A stretch of DNA of 40,141 nucleotides from Streptomyces adelaidensis (GTDB lineage: Bacteria; Actinomycetota; Actinomycetes; Streptomycetales; Streptomycetaceae): NCBI RefSeq assembly GCF_016598475.1, contig NZ_JAEMUX010000076.1:1-40141 (forward strand), written 5' to 3'. The position numbers and the translations under genes are program-made. Shown here piece by piece: positions 1-7,528 of this stretch (its first letter is position 1; every line of letters begins with the position of its first letter). Below the pieces are notes generated by a model, which did no database searches, was not told the DNA's origin, and saw only the letters and a list, made by a program, of their open reading frames with translations.

Positions 1-212
1 TGGTCAGCGATCGCAGCCAGCAGCGAAGCCGACACCGCACCGCGGAGACTCATCCGACAGCATGGCGTTTGGACGAGGCGAGGTGGGCCGGGGTTCCCGG
101 GAATGGGCGGAATTCCGGAAGTTGGTACGGGTGAGGTGGCGGGTGCGCCGGGGGGGCTCGGTGGGCTGGGGGCGCGTTGCCATCAGAGGAGAGCCGGACG
201 GCGCACCCTTGC

Positions 213-218
213 TACCCT
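213..218 (+). promoter_or_regulatory. possible -10 box of a leaderless promoter
   Basis: TACCCT sits only 7 nt before the ATG at 226 and there is no purine-rich ribosome binding site in front of that ATG. This spacing is what leaderless Streptomyces transcripts show. I do not see a convincing -35 element at normal spacing, so the call is tentative. Confidence 0.3.
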
Positions 219-225
219 CCCGCCC

Positions 226-969
226 ATGACCGCCTCCGAGCCCACCATCGTCGCCACCTCCGGCGGCCACCGCCTCGGCGACCGCACCCGGGTGACCTTC
301 CACTCCCTGGTGCACCACGCGGTGGAGCTGTCGGGTGTCGACGGGCGGCGCCCGAAGGTCATGTACGTCGGCACGGCCGTCGGCGACTCCGAGCACATGA
401 CCGCCCGCATGAGCGAGGCCGCACGGGTGGCGGGCTTCGACCTGACCCCGCTCGCGCTCTTCCCGATGCCCAACATCGAGGACATCGGGTCGGCCGTCCT
501 CGAACAGGACGTCGTCTGGGTCATGGGCGGCTCGGTCGCCAACCTGCTGGCCGTCTGGCGCGTCCACGGCCTCGACCGCGTCTTCCGGCGCGCCTGGCGG
601 TCCGGCATTGTCCTCAGCGGCGTCAGCGCGGGCTCCATCTGCTGGTTCCAGGGCGGCACAACCGACTCCTTCGGCCCCCGACTCCGCCCGGTCACCGACG
701 CGTTGGCATACCTCCCGTACGGAAACGGCGTCCACTACGACTCCGACGCGGGCCGCCGTCCCCTGATACACGACCTCGTAGCCGACGGAACTCTCCCGGA
801 AACCCACTGCACCGACGACGGCGTCGGCCTCGTCTACCACGGCACCCGCCTGGTGGAGGCCGTCACCGAACTCCCGGGCAGGGGCGCGTACATCGTCCGA
901 CGCGAGGGGGACACGGCGACGGAGGAGCGGGTGGAGCCACGACTGCTGCCGGACCCGCCGCGCGGCTAG
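226..969 (+). CDS. peptidase E-like protein (S51 family)
   Basis: A 247-residue cytoplasmic protein of the dipeptidase E / cyanophycinase (S51) family, serine hydrolases that cleave Asp-containing dipeptides or related substrates. The nucleophile motif G-V-S-A-G-S is at residues 132-137, with Ser134 the likely nucleophile. The preceding V-M-G-G-S loop is near residue 99, and His170 (N-G-V-H-Y) is a candidate catalytic histidine. An in-frame start at 103 would add 41 residues of low-complexity Gly/Arg sequence, so I chose the ATG at 226, where the family's N-terminal strand (P-T-I-V-A-T-S-G-G) begins. It stands alone, facing a convergent gene remnant. The family is clear but the substrate is not. 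Confidence 0.85.
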   Translation: MTASEPTIVATSGGHRLGDRTRVTFHSLVHHAVELSGVDGRRPKVMYVGTAVGDSEHMTARMSEAARVAGFDLTPLALFPMPNIEDIGSAVLEQDVVWVMGGSVANLLAVWRVHGLDRVFRRAWRSGIVLSGVSAGSICWFQGGTTDSFGPRLRPVTDALAYLPYGNGVHYDSDAGRRPLIHDLVADGTLPETHCTDDGVGLVYHGTRLVEAVTELPGRGAYIVRREGDTATEERVEPRLLPDPPRG

Positions 970-1000
970 ACATCCGCGGGGGCGCGCCCCCCAGGCATTT

Positions 1001-1030
1001 AGAACTCCTTAGAACTCCTTTGGAACTCCT
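1001..1030. repeat. three near-identical decamers
   Basis: AGAACTCCTT occurs twice head to tail, followed by a third slightly altered copy (TGGAACTCCT). It lies between the S51 peptidase and the dehydrogenase remnant. A GC palindrome (GGGGGCGCGCCCCC) at 978-991 lies just before it and may serve as a weak terminator for the peptidase gene. Confidence 0.6.
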
Positions 1031-1055
1031 AACCACGGGGCCGCGGTGGGTCGGG

Positions 1056-1178
1056 TCAGTGGGTGAAGGCGACGGATGCCGCAAGGTCCTTTTGGGTTTC
1101 GAGTGCGGTGAGACGTTCGGTGAGTGCGGCGTGGATGGCGTCGTAGGTGTCGGAGCCGAGGGTGAGGCGCAGGGGCGG
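1056..1178 (-). pseudogene. 3' remnant of a short-chain dehydrogenase (SDR)
   Basis: The minus strand reads P-P-L-R-L-T-L-G-S-D-T-Y-D-A-I, then a helix ending K-D-L-A-A-S-V-A-F-T-H and a stop. This closely resembles the last 40 or so residues of actinobacterial SDR oxidoreductases, which end with an L-G-S-D-A-x-D-A-I helix and a K/R-D-L-A-A-S-T-D-F tail. Upstream in the same frame the sequence becomes proline/arginine-rich and then runs antisense through the MHYT gene, so the Rossmann domain and active site are missing. I read it as a decayed gene end. The assignment rests on remembered family sequence. Confidence 0.5.
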
Positions 1179-1209
1179 GGAACCACGTCCCGGCCCCACA
1201 GAGCAGCCC

Positions 1210-2187
1210 TCACCACTGCTGAACACGCCGCCCAGTCCCCTGAGACTGAGGCTGAGGTTCCTCGCGCCCCCGCCGCGCCGAAGGCTGGAAGAAGGAGCCA
1301 GGGCTGGGGCTGGAGTTGGGGCTGGGGGTCTCCTCCGGATGGGGCAGGGCCACGTCCGGCCGGTCGGCGTGCCACGCCGCGGGGGCGGGGCGGCGAGGTT
1401 CCGGACGGCCACCCGGCCGAGTCGCGGGCCGGCCGTTCCATTCCCCCTCGCCCAGCACGAGCATCGGGTCGAACATCACCACGACGCCCGCCAGCAGCAG
1501 GAAGATGACCGGCCCGATGAGCATGGGCAGCAGGATGGACATCGGGGACTCGCCGGTCAACGCGCCGGCCGTCGTCGTCGAGCTGTGGAGGTGGACCCCC
1601 ACGGCGGCCATCCCGGTGTAGTGCATGCCGGAGACGGCGACGCCCATGACCAGGCTGGCGCCGAGGCTGGGGAGGAAGCCCCGGATCGAGACGGCCGCCC
1701 ACAGCGCGGCGGTCGCGGCGAAGATGGCGATGGCGACGGAGAGGGCGACGACGGGGGTCTCGTACTGGATGTAGCCGTTCAGCTGGATGGCGGCCATGCC
1801 GAGATAGTGCATGGCGGCGACGCCGAGCCCGGTGACGCAGCCCGCCGCGCACAGCGAGGCGGTGCTGACGCCCCGGTAGCCCACGGCGAACACCCCGATG
1901 GCGACGACGGTGATGGCGACGGCCAGGCTGAGCACCGTCAGCCCGACGTCGTACTGGATGCGGCTCTCCTTCACGCGGAAGCCGATCATGGCGATGAAAT
2001 GCATCGTCCAGATGCCGCAGCCGATCGCGGCGGCACCTAAGGCCAGCCAACCGGGCTTCCAGGACTTCTCGTTGTTGACCGACCTGACCACACAGCGCAG
2101 CCCGAGCGCTGCTCCCAGACAGGCCATGATGTAGGCGGCCACTGGGGTGACCGCGCCGTAGTTGAAACCGTCGACCGTGCCTTGCAT
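1210..2187 (-). CDS. MHYT-domain integral membrane sensor
   Basis: A 325-residue membrane protein with the signature repeats of the MHYT domain: M-H-F near residue 62, M-H-Y near 126 and M-H-Y near 188, each in a hydrophobic segment, with about seven predicted membrane spans up to residue 245. MHYT domains are thought to bind copper through the Met/His residues and sense diatomic gases. The last 80 residues are a proline/arginine-rich cytoplasmic tail with no recognisable output domain, as is usual for the stand-alone Streptomyces form. The ATG at 2187 is preceded by a GGGGGGAT ribosome binding site about 8 nt away. The end of the tail may have been rearranged, since it runs into the dehydrogenase remnant. 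Confidence 0.85.
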   Translation of the reverse strand: MQGTVDGFNYGAVTPVAAYIMACLGAALGLRCVVRSVNNEKSWKPGWLALGAAAIGCGIWTMHFIAMIGFRVKESRIQYDVGLTVLSLAVAITVVAIGVFAVGYRGVSTASLCAAGCVTGLGVAAMHYLGMAAIQLNGYIQYETPVVALSVAIAIFAATAALWAAVSIRGFLPSLGASLVMGVAVSGMHYTGMAAVGVHLHSSTTTAGALTGESPMSILLPMLIGPVIFLLLAGVVVMFDPMLVLGEGEWNGRPATRPGGRPEPRRPAPAAWHADRPDVALPHPEETPSPNSSPSPGSFFQPSARRGREEPQPQSQGTGRRVQQW

Positions 2188-2371
2188 ATGCCAAATCCCC
2201 CCGGTACATGGCCAGTTGAGTGCGTTGAGCGAGTTGGGTGTGGCTCGTCGCGGGGGGTAAGTCTGGTGTAGGAGCAGGCCGACGCGCTCCGTTTTCCAAG
2301 AGTTACTGTCGGTACTTGTTCGGCAGGCGATCGGCTTTGGGTGGCTCGATGTTGATTTGCCGTCAATTACC

Positions 2372-2401
2372 GGCCTGAGCTTGATAATTCAAGCTCAGGC
2401 C
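2372..2401 (-). terminator. strong 13-bp hairpin terminator
   Basis: A perfect inverted repeat: GGCCTGAGCTTGA at 2372-2384 pairs with 2389-2401 around a TAAT loop. It begins 6 nt beyond the stop codon of the minus-strand sugar isomerase gene and separates it from the promoter region of the MHYT gene. A clear T-tract is lacking, as is common in Streptomyces. Confidence 0.8.
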
Positions 2402-2407
2402 ATAGAT

Positions 2408-3214
2408 TTACGCCGCGTCGTTGAGCAACCGGCCGAGGTGTTCCCGCCCCGCCGACAGCAGTTCCGGCAGCGGCGCGGCCCCCTCGTACCACCGCTTCTC
2501 GTACTCCCAGCAGAGCCAGCCGTCCCACTCCTTGCGGGAGAGGAGTTCGACGCACTCGCCGAGCGGGAGGACGCCCGCGCCGAGCGGCAGCGGGGTGGTG
2601 TCGTCGGGGGAGGCGATGTCCTTGACCTGGACGTAGCCGAGGAAGGGGGCGAGGGCGGCGTAGGTCTCGGCGGGCTGTTCGCCGCCGAGCCAGGTGTGCA
2701 TCACGTCCCAGAGCGAGCCGACGCTGCCATGCCCGACCGGGCCGAGCACACGGATCGCGGCCGCGCCGGTGCGGTGCGAGTCATGGGTCTCCAGCAGGAT
2801 GCGTACGCCCCGGTCGGCCGCGTCCTCCGCCGCCGTGCCGAGCCGCCGGGCGGCGACCACATCGGCCTCCGCCACGCCCTGCCCGCCGTCGAGATCGGCG
2901 CCGGGGAAGACGCGGACGAAGGGCGCCCCCAGGTCCCGCGCCAGGTCGAGCAGCCGGCGGATCTCGTCGAGCACGGGCGCGTCGTCACCCGGCGCCGCGA
3001 CCCGCGCGTACCCCGCGAGCCCCAGGATCTCGACCCCCGCCGCCTTGAACTCGCGGACCACGTCGGCCCGTTGCTCCTCCCCGATCCCCGGATGCACCGG
3101 CTCCTCGGGATGGGCACGCAACTCGACACCGTGATAGCCGTGCGTGACGGCGAGACGTACGACGTCGGCGATGGGAAGGCCGGGAACACCAAGAGTGGAG
3201 AACGCGAGTTTCAT
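2408..3214 (-). CDS. sugar phosphate isomerase/epimerase (TIM barrel)
   Basis: A 268-residue xylose-isomerase-like TIM-barrel protein (AP endonuclease 2 superfamily). It opens with M-K-L-A-F-S-T-L-G-V-P and has the family's metal-ligand strands: Y-H-G-V-E-L-R near residue 30, I-L-L-E-T-H-D near 140, S-L-W-D-V-M-H-T near 168, V-Q-V-K-D near 195 and a terminal W-L-C-W-E-Y-E. Members isomerise, epimerise or cleave sugars and keto-sugars with a divalent metal. The substrate cannot be told. It is followed by a hairpin terminator and lies downstream of the redox operon on the same strand, separated by 112 bp, so it is probably a separate unit. Confidence 0.8.
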   Translation of the reverse strand: MKLAFSTLGVPGLPIADVVRLAVTHGYHGVELRAHPEEPVHPGIGEEQRADVVREFKAAGVEILGLAGYARVAAPGDDAPVLDEIRRLLDLARDLGAPFVRVFPGADLDGGQGVAEADVVAARRLGTAAEDAADRGVRILLETHDSHRTGAAAIRVLGPVGHGSVGSLWDVMHTWLGGEQPAETYAALAPFLGYVQVKDIASPDDTTPLPLGAGVLPLGECVELLSRKEWDGWLCWEYEKRWYEGAAPLPELLSAGREHLGRLLNDAA

Positions 3215-3326
3215 GCCTTCCGACCCTACTCGGCCTCACGCGTCACGCCACCGCGCCGGGCAGCACCAGGCGCCGGTCCTTGCCCACCAGGCATCCGCCA
3301 TGAGTGAGGCGCCCCCCTGCCCCCGA

Positions 3327-4880
3327 TCAGATCTCCCGCCCCTCCAGCCGCTTCGTCGCCGGCCCCTGCACGATGTGCCCGTCCGGGTCGAAGCGGGAGC
3401 CGTGGCAGGGGCATTCCCAGGTGCGTTCGGCGCGGTTGAAGGCGACGAGGCAGCCGAGGTGGGTGCAGCGGGCGGAGACGGCGTGGAGGGCGCCGTCGTC
3501 GTCGCGGTGGACCGCGCAGTGGTGGCCGCCGACCCGGACGACCGCGCCGTCGCCGGGGGCGATGGTGTCGACGGTCGTGTCACCGGCCGGGGCGAGCCGG
3601 TCGCCGACGAAGTGGCGGGCGACCTGGGCCTGGTGCTTGAGGAAGCTCGGCGCCTCGCGGACCGCGCTGCGCACGCGGCGCGGGTCGTACAGGTCGCTCC
3701 ACGGCGCCTTGTGCCCGGTGATCTGCTCGGCGAGCAGCCGCCCGGCCATGATGCCGCCGCTCAGCCCCCAGCCGCCGAACCCGGTCGCCACCCAGGTGTG
3801 CCTGCTGCCCGCGTGGAAGGGGCCGACGAGCGGGACGGAGTCGGTGGAGTCGTTGTCCTGGGTGGCCCAGCGGTGGGTGAAGTCGAGCGGACCGAACCGC
3901 CCGACGGCCCAGTCGGCGAGGCGCTCGAACCGTTCGGCGGCGTCCCCGCTGCCCGGCGTGAAGTGCTCCCCGGTGACGACGAGCAGCCGCCGTCCGTCCG
4001 CGTACGGGGCGGTCCGCAGCGAACGGGTGTTCTGCTCGGGGGTGATGTACATGCCGTGCGGATCGGAGTCGGCCGCGATCGGCGCGGTGAGGACCAGTTC
4101 GCGGCGCGGGGAGAGCCGGGTGAAGAGCAGCGCCCGGTCGAAGACGGGGTAGTGCGTGGCGACCACGACGTCCCCGGCGGTCACCGTGAACCCCGCCTCG
4201 GTCGTCAGCCGGCACGGCGTGCCCTCCTTGAGCCGTACGACCCGGGTCCCCTCATGGACCGACGCGCCCTGCCGCACGAGATCATCGACCAGGCCCAGCA
4301 GGTACTTACGCGGATGGAACTGAGCCTGCTCCTCCACCCGCACCGCCCCCGCGACCGGGAACGGCAGCCCCGTCTCCGTCACGAACTCGGCGGGCAGCCC
4401 GGCCTCCCGCGCCGCCTCCGCCTCGGTCCGCAACTCGTCGACCCGCCCCTTGTCCTCGGCGTACGTGTAGGCCGCCGCTTCCTCCCAGTCGCACGCGATC
4501 CCCAGCTCCCGCGCCACCCCGGCGGCATGCCGGATCGCCTCCGTCTGCGACCGCGCGTACAGCCCCGCCGCCTCGGCGCCCCGGGTCCGCCGCAGCCGCT
4601 CGTAGATCAGTGTGTGCAACACCGTCAGCTTGGCCGTCGTATGCCCCGTGACCCCGGCGGCGACCCGGTCCGCCTCCAGCAACGCCACGCGCCGCCCCCG
4701 CCGCGCCAGCTCCCACGCCGTACTGATCCCCGCGATCCCCGCCCCGACCACCGCCACGTCGACGATCAGATCCCCGTCCAGCGCCGGGTGCGGGCTCGCC
4801 TGCGGCGCGCTCTCGATCCAGTACGACTTCTGCTCCGGCCGCTTGTGCTGCTCGTGCTGCTCGTGCTGCTCGTTCGGCAT
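3327..4880 (-). CDS. FAD-dependent oxidoreductase with C-terminal Rieske [2Fe-2S] domain
   Basis: A 517-residue two-domain protein. The N-terminal part is a DadA/glycine-oxidase-type flavoprotein with the dinucleotide motif V-V-G-A-G-I-A-G-I near residue 42 and a G-H-T-T-A-K-L substrate-side motif. The last 100 residues form a Rieske domain with C-T-H at 472-474 and C-P-C-H at 490-493, which supply the two Cys and two His cluster ligands. The fusion suggests a soluble dehydrogenase that passes electrons from flavin to a 2Fe-2S centre. A GAAGGGA ribosome binding site precedes the ATG, and the gene starts 15 nt after the CDGSH gene, so it is the last gene of an iron-protein operon starting at 6883. 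The substrate is unknown. Confidence 0.88.
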   Translation of the reverse strand: MPNEQHEQHEQHKRPEQKSYWIESAPQASPHPALDGDLIVDVAVVGAGIAGISTAWELARRGRRVALLEADRVAAGVTGHTTAKLTVLHTLIYERLRRTRGAEAAGLYARSQTEAIRHAAGVARELGIACDWEEAAAYTYAEDKGRVDELRTEAEAAREAGLPAEFVTETGLPFPVAGAVRVEEQAQFHPRKYLLGLVDDLVRQGASVHEGTRVVRLKEGTPCRLTTEAGFTVTAGDVVVATHYPVFDRALLFTRLSPRRELVLTAPIAADSDPHGMYITPEQNTRSLRTAPYADGRRLLVVTGEHFTPGSGDAAERFERLADWAVGRFGPLDFTHRWATQDNDSTDSVPLVGPFHAGSRHTWVATGFGGWGLSGGIMAGRLLAEQITGHKAPWSDLYDPRRVRSAVREAPSFLKHQAQVARHFVGDRLAPAGDTTVDTIAPGDGAVVRVGGHHCAVHRDDDGALHAVSARCTHLGCLVAFNRAERTWECPCHGSRFDPDGHIVQGPATKRLEGREI

Positions 4881-4895
4881 GGCTTCGGGGTCCCT

Positions 4896-5165
4896 TCAGG
4901 TGGGCGGCTGGGCACGGCGCCGGTGGCTGGTGTCGCACCACGGGTAGATCCGGCTGCGACGACAGGTGCACAGGGCCACACAGAAGCGGTCCGACGACAC
5001 GGTCGTACCGTCCTCCAAGGTGACCTCGACCGGCCCCTCCACCAGCAGGGGGCCCGGCCGCTGAACGGCGATGCGACGGCGGTGACCGCGACCGTGACTG
5101 GCACTGGCACTGGGACTGGCACTGGCACTGGGACTGCGAGGGCGTTCAGCCGGTTCGTTCGGCAC
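4896..5165 (-). CDS. CDGSH-type iron-sulfur protein
   Basis: An 89-residue protein whose C-terminal half carries the CDGSH (mitoNEET-type) cluster motif C-T-C-x2-S-x3-P-W-C-D-T-S-H. Cys66, Cys68, Cys77 and His81 are the expected 3-Cys/1-His ligands of a redox-active, labile [2Fe-2S] cluster. The core strand G-P-L-L-V-E-G-P-V-E-V starts at residue 38. The N-terminal 30 residues (S-A-S-A-S-P-S-A-S) are encoded by a hexanucleotide microsatellite, and relatives as I remember them start nearer residue 30, so a later start is possible. The GTG at 5165 overlaps the methyltransferase end by 20 nt, which points to translational coupling. Confidence 0.8.
   Translation of the reverse strand: MPNEPAERPRSPSASASPSASASHGRGHRRRIAVQRPGPLLVEGPVEVTLEDGTTVSSDRFCVALCTCRRSRIYPWCDTSHRRRAQPPT
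5095..5136. repeat. CACTGG/GACTGG hexanucleotide microsatellite
   Basis: About seven 6-bp units (GCACTG or GGACTG) in tandem, inside the start of the CDGSH gene. On the minus strand they encode alternating Ser-Ala/Ser-Pro. Because the unit is 6 bp, copy-number change keeps the reading frame. Confidence 0.8.
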
Positions 5166-5859
5166 GGATGATCACCAGCTCTTCCTTCTCGGCAAGGCCA
5201 TCGCCATCGCCATCGCCGTCATCGCCATCGCCGTCATCGCCCCCGTCTCCCAGCAGCCCGCGCCTGCGCAGCCATTCGCTCCGCGACCGCAGGACGGGAC
5301 CGAAGGCGACCCGGCGGTGGTCCACGACCTCGGCCCGCAACCCCTCCGCCCGCAACTGCGCCAGCGTGCGCTCCGCGTCGCTCAGGGCCGACTGCACCAG
5401 CAGCAGCACCCCGCCGGGCCGCAGCAGCGAGGGCGAGTCCCGGCAGATGCGGTCCAGCACGAGACGGCCGTCCGACCCGGCGTCCCAGGCCCGGGCGGGA
5501 CCCCGCACCCGCCCGTAGGTGCCGAACCCCGGCTCCGGCACGTACGGCGGATTGGACAGGATGAGGTCGAAGGACCGCCCCGACACCGGGGCCAGCAGAT
5601 TCCCCCGTACGACCCTCATCGGCAGCCGCGCCAGTACGGCGTTGACCTTGGCGTTGAGCACAGCCCGCCAGGAGATGTCGACCGCCGTGACGAGCGCACC
5701 CCGCCGCGCCGCCGCCAGCCCGACGGCTCCCGTCCCCGTACCGATGTCGAGAACCCGGGCCCGTGGGGCGAGGGGCTCCTGCCCCAGGGCTTGCACCAGC
5801 AGATCCGTGTCGTCCTGCGGGGCGTAGACGCCGGGCAGGGAGAGCGGGAGGGGAATCAA
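5146..5859 (-). CDS. HemK2/MTQ2-type class I SAM methyltransferase
   Basis: A 237-residue Rossmann methyltransferase. Motif I is V-L-D-I-G-T-G-T-G-A near residue 37 and the catalytic N-P-P-Y tetrapeptide is at 103-106. That tetrapeptide is diagnostic of amino-methyltransferases of the HemK/PrmC/MTQ2 group, which methylate glutamine or adenine side-chain nitrogens. An upstream in-frame ATG at 5961 would overlap the previous gene by 86 nt. The TTG at 5859 has a GGAGG ribosome binding site 9 nt upstream, overlaps nothing and begins at the family's own N-terminus (L-P-G-V-Y-A-P-Q-x-D-T), so I chose it. The C-terminal region contains an Asp/Gly tract from a hexanucleotide repeat. It is the second gene of the operon and the target is unknown. 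Confidence 0.82.
   Translation of the reverse strand: MIPLPLSLPGVYAPQDDTDLLVQALGQEPLAPRARVLDIGTGTGAVGLAAARRGALVTAVDISWRAVLNAKVNAVLARLPMRVVRGNLLAPVSGRSFDLILSNPPYVPEPGFGTYGRVRGPARAWDAGSDGRLVLDRICRDSPSLLRPGGVLLLVQSALSDAERTLAQLRAEGLRAEVVDHRRVAFGPVLRSRSEWLRRRGLLGDGGDDGDGDDGDGDGDGLAEKEELVIIRAERTG
5198..5241. repeat. GCCATC/GCCGTC hexanucleotide microsatellite
   Basis: About seven 6-bp units inside the 3' part of the methyltransferase gene, read on the minus strand as (Asp-Gly)n with two extra Asp. It lies only 60 bp from the second hexanucleotide array in the neighbouring CDGSH gene. Both are frame-preserving. Confidence 0.8.
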
Positions 5860-5875
5860 GGGAAGGGACCTCCAG

Positions 5876-6883
5876 TCAGACAGCCGCGGGCAGAGGCGTA
5901 CGCAACGACGACCGGCCGTTCCGCCACGCCCCGAGGAGCCGTTCGGCGAGGGCGTCCTCAAGGTGGTTGGTGGCGTCCACGCCGAAGGCCACGTCGCCGT
6001 CGAGCTGCGGCTCCTCCTCCAGCAGACCGGCGACGACCTCCCGCCGGACGACCTGCTCGTGTACGGCGTCGGCCTCCACGTGTTCGTCGTAGAAGTGCTC
6101 GGCGGCGGCCCCGGCCCCGGTCCGCCGCATGGCGTCGGCGAGCCGTCGGGAGCCGGGGGAGGAGGTGATCTCGACCGTGGCGAAGTGGCCGACGAGGGCG
6201 CCGCGCAGGGAGCGGTGCAGGCCGAGGAGGGACATCAGGTTCACGGTGGCGAGCGCCTCGGCGCCGGCGGCGTCCACGTAGCGGCCGTAGGCCGGGTCGA
6301 GGCCCAGGCCGGTCATGAGGTCGGCGAAGAGGCGCGCGTGCACCCGCTCGGCCCGGCCCCCGCCGAACTCGTCGAACTCCACGGCGGCCATCCCCGCCTT
6401 CGCGCGCCCCCACAACCGGGGCAGCACCCACGCGTGCGGGTCGGCCTCCTTCAGGTGGTACAGCGACCGCTGCGCCGCGTACTCACGCACCTGCCACAGC
6501 TCGCCCTCGTCCCGCAGGAAATGGCCGACGCCGGTGCCGTCGCTCTCCGGCGGCTCCACGAGCAGGTCGTCCAGCGCCTCCCGGGCGCTGCGGTGCCGCG
6601 TCGCCCTGTCGCGCAGCGCTTCGAGGAACAGCCACTCCAGGCCCGCCCGGCACCGCAGCAGTTCCGGGTCCCATTCGAGGTCGGCGTCGACGCCGACGAA
6701 GCCTCGGTAGTGGAGTTCGTAGCAGAGGTAGAGGGCGAGCTGGAGATCGTCGCCGAAGGGGTCGGCCCCGGCGATCTCCCGGCCGCCGGGCGGCGCCCCC
6801 GCCCCACGCAGACCCGCCACGACCGCGCCCGAAAGCGGCCCCCTGCTCTCCGGCACCGACGGCCCGTCCGCCCGCGTCTCCAT
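5876..6883 (-). CDS. iron-containing redox protein, haem-oxygenase-like diiron fold
   Basis: A 335-residue all-helical protein of the family usually annotated as iron-containing redox enzyme (haem-oxygenase-like diiron oxidase/TenA superfamily). It shows Y-E-L-H-Y-R-G-F near residue 55, V-E-F-D-E-F-G-G-G at 168-176, and E-H-F-Y-D-E-H-V-E-A-D-A-V-H-E at 262-276. That last stretch supplies the His/Glu/Asp residues expected of a non-haem iron site. Such proteins perform oxygen-dependent oxidations such as C-C scission or N-oxygenation. It is the first gene of a minus-strand run with a methyltransferase, a CDGSH protein and a Rieske flavoprotein, and the next gene follows after 16 nt. The ribosome binding site is weak. 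The reaction is unknown. Confidence 0.8.
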   Translation of the reverse strand: METRADGPSVPESRGPLSGAVVAGLRGAGAPPGGREIAGADPFGDDLQLALYLCYELHYRGFVGVDADLEWDPELLRCRAGLEWLFLEALRDRATRHRSAREALDDLLVEPPESDGTGVGHFLRDEGELWQVREYAAQRSLYHLKEADPHAWVLPRLWGRAKAGMAAVEFDEFGGGRAERVHARLFADLMTGLGLDPAYGRYVDAAGAEALATVNLMSLLGLHRSLRGALVGHFATVEITSSPGSRRLADAMRRTGAGAAAEHFYDEHVEADAVHEQVVRREVVAGLLEEEPQLDGDVAFGVDATNHLEDALAERLLGAWRNGRSSLRTPLPAAV

Positions 6884-6938
6884 GCGCGCCGAGTACCCGT
6901 GATACGCGAGTACTCACCAGGCGGGCCCGCGAACGGGG

Positions 6939-7092
6939 GAGGTCCCGCGAAGCCAGGCGGCCGGCTCTGCGGGGCCAGGCACCCGGCTCTGCGGGGCCAG
7001 GCACCCGGCCCCGCGAAGCCAGGCCGCCGGCCATGCGAAGCCAGGCCGCCGGCCATGCGAAGGGGAACAGCCAGCCATGCGAAGGGGGGCTC
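6939..7092. repeat. 22-bp tandem repeat, about seven copies
   Basis: Seven 22-bp units head to tail, with boundaries at 6939, 6961, 6983, 7005, 7027, 7049 and 7071. The pattern is CCGGCyvTGCGrrGCCAGGCms. Units 2 and 3 are identical, and the outer units are degenerate. There are no spacers, so this is not a CRISPR. It fills the gap between the iron-redox gene start and the CsbD gene end. Confidence 0.85.
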
Positions 7093-7159
7093 CCACCATC
7101 ACAGGAGCCCCCATTCACGGGCCGTACGCGGGGCACGCCCACCGGCGGCGGTACTCCGG

Positions 7160-7357
7160 TCAGGTACGGTCGCGCCTCGCCGAACGCTGAGCCTCCTCGA
7201 CACTCTCCTGCGTCTTGCCCCGCATCTTCTTGGCCTCGCCGCGCGCCTGCTGCGTCTTGCCCTCGACCTGCTGCTCGCGGTCGCCGGTGGCCTTGCCGGC
7301 CATCTCCTTGGCCTTGCCCGTGAGCTTGTCCATTTTGCCCTTGTCCTTGGCGGCCAT
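7160..7357 (-). CDS. CsbD family general-stress protein
   Basis: A 65-residue, highly charged, helical protein with the CsbD pattern of Lys/Gly-rich repeats (K-M-D-K-L-T-G-K-A-K-E, then G-D-R-E-Q-Q-V-E-G-K). CsbD-like proteins accumulate under general stress in many bacteria and their molecular role is unknown. The ATG at 7357 has an AAGGAGG ribosome binding site. Longer in-frame extensions upstream have no such site. The gene is divergent from the small secreted protein. I see no clear SigB-type promoter. Confidence 0.85.
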   Translation of the reverse strand: MAAKDKGKMDKLTGKAKEMAGKATGDREQQVEGKTQQARGEAKKMRGKTQESVEEAQRSARRDRT

Positions 7358-7528
7358 GGGTTCCTCCTTGGTGGGGGGTGAGGTGGCTTTCTCGCCCAAC
7401 GTAAGGGGGAAGAGGTGACTGTCGCACGTCGAAGCGTCACGTTGCGTAATCATGGTTGGGGAGGGGTCCCGGAGCCCCCGCGCTAGAAATGCCGCGCAGC
7501 GTTTCCCCGAGGGCAGGAGGCCCAACTG

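Noticed and set aside
1..53. Possible minus-strand gene start (M-S-L-R-G-A-V-S-A-S-L-L) running off the left edge
   Set aside because: Only 17 codons are visible, there is no ribosome binding site before the ATG at 53, and another minus frame reads through the same bases. Not enough to support a gene.
3144..5171. Long plus-strand open frame opposite the Rieske flavoprotein
   Set aside because: Antisense shadow: it has no recognisable domain, and the opposite strand encodes clear FAD, Rieske and CDGSH motifs.
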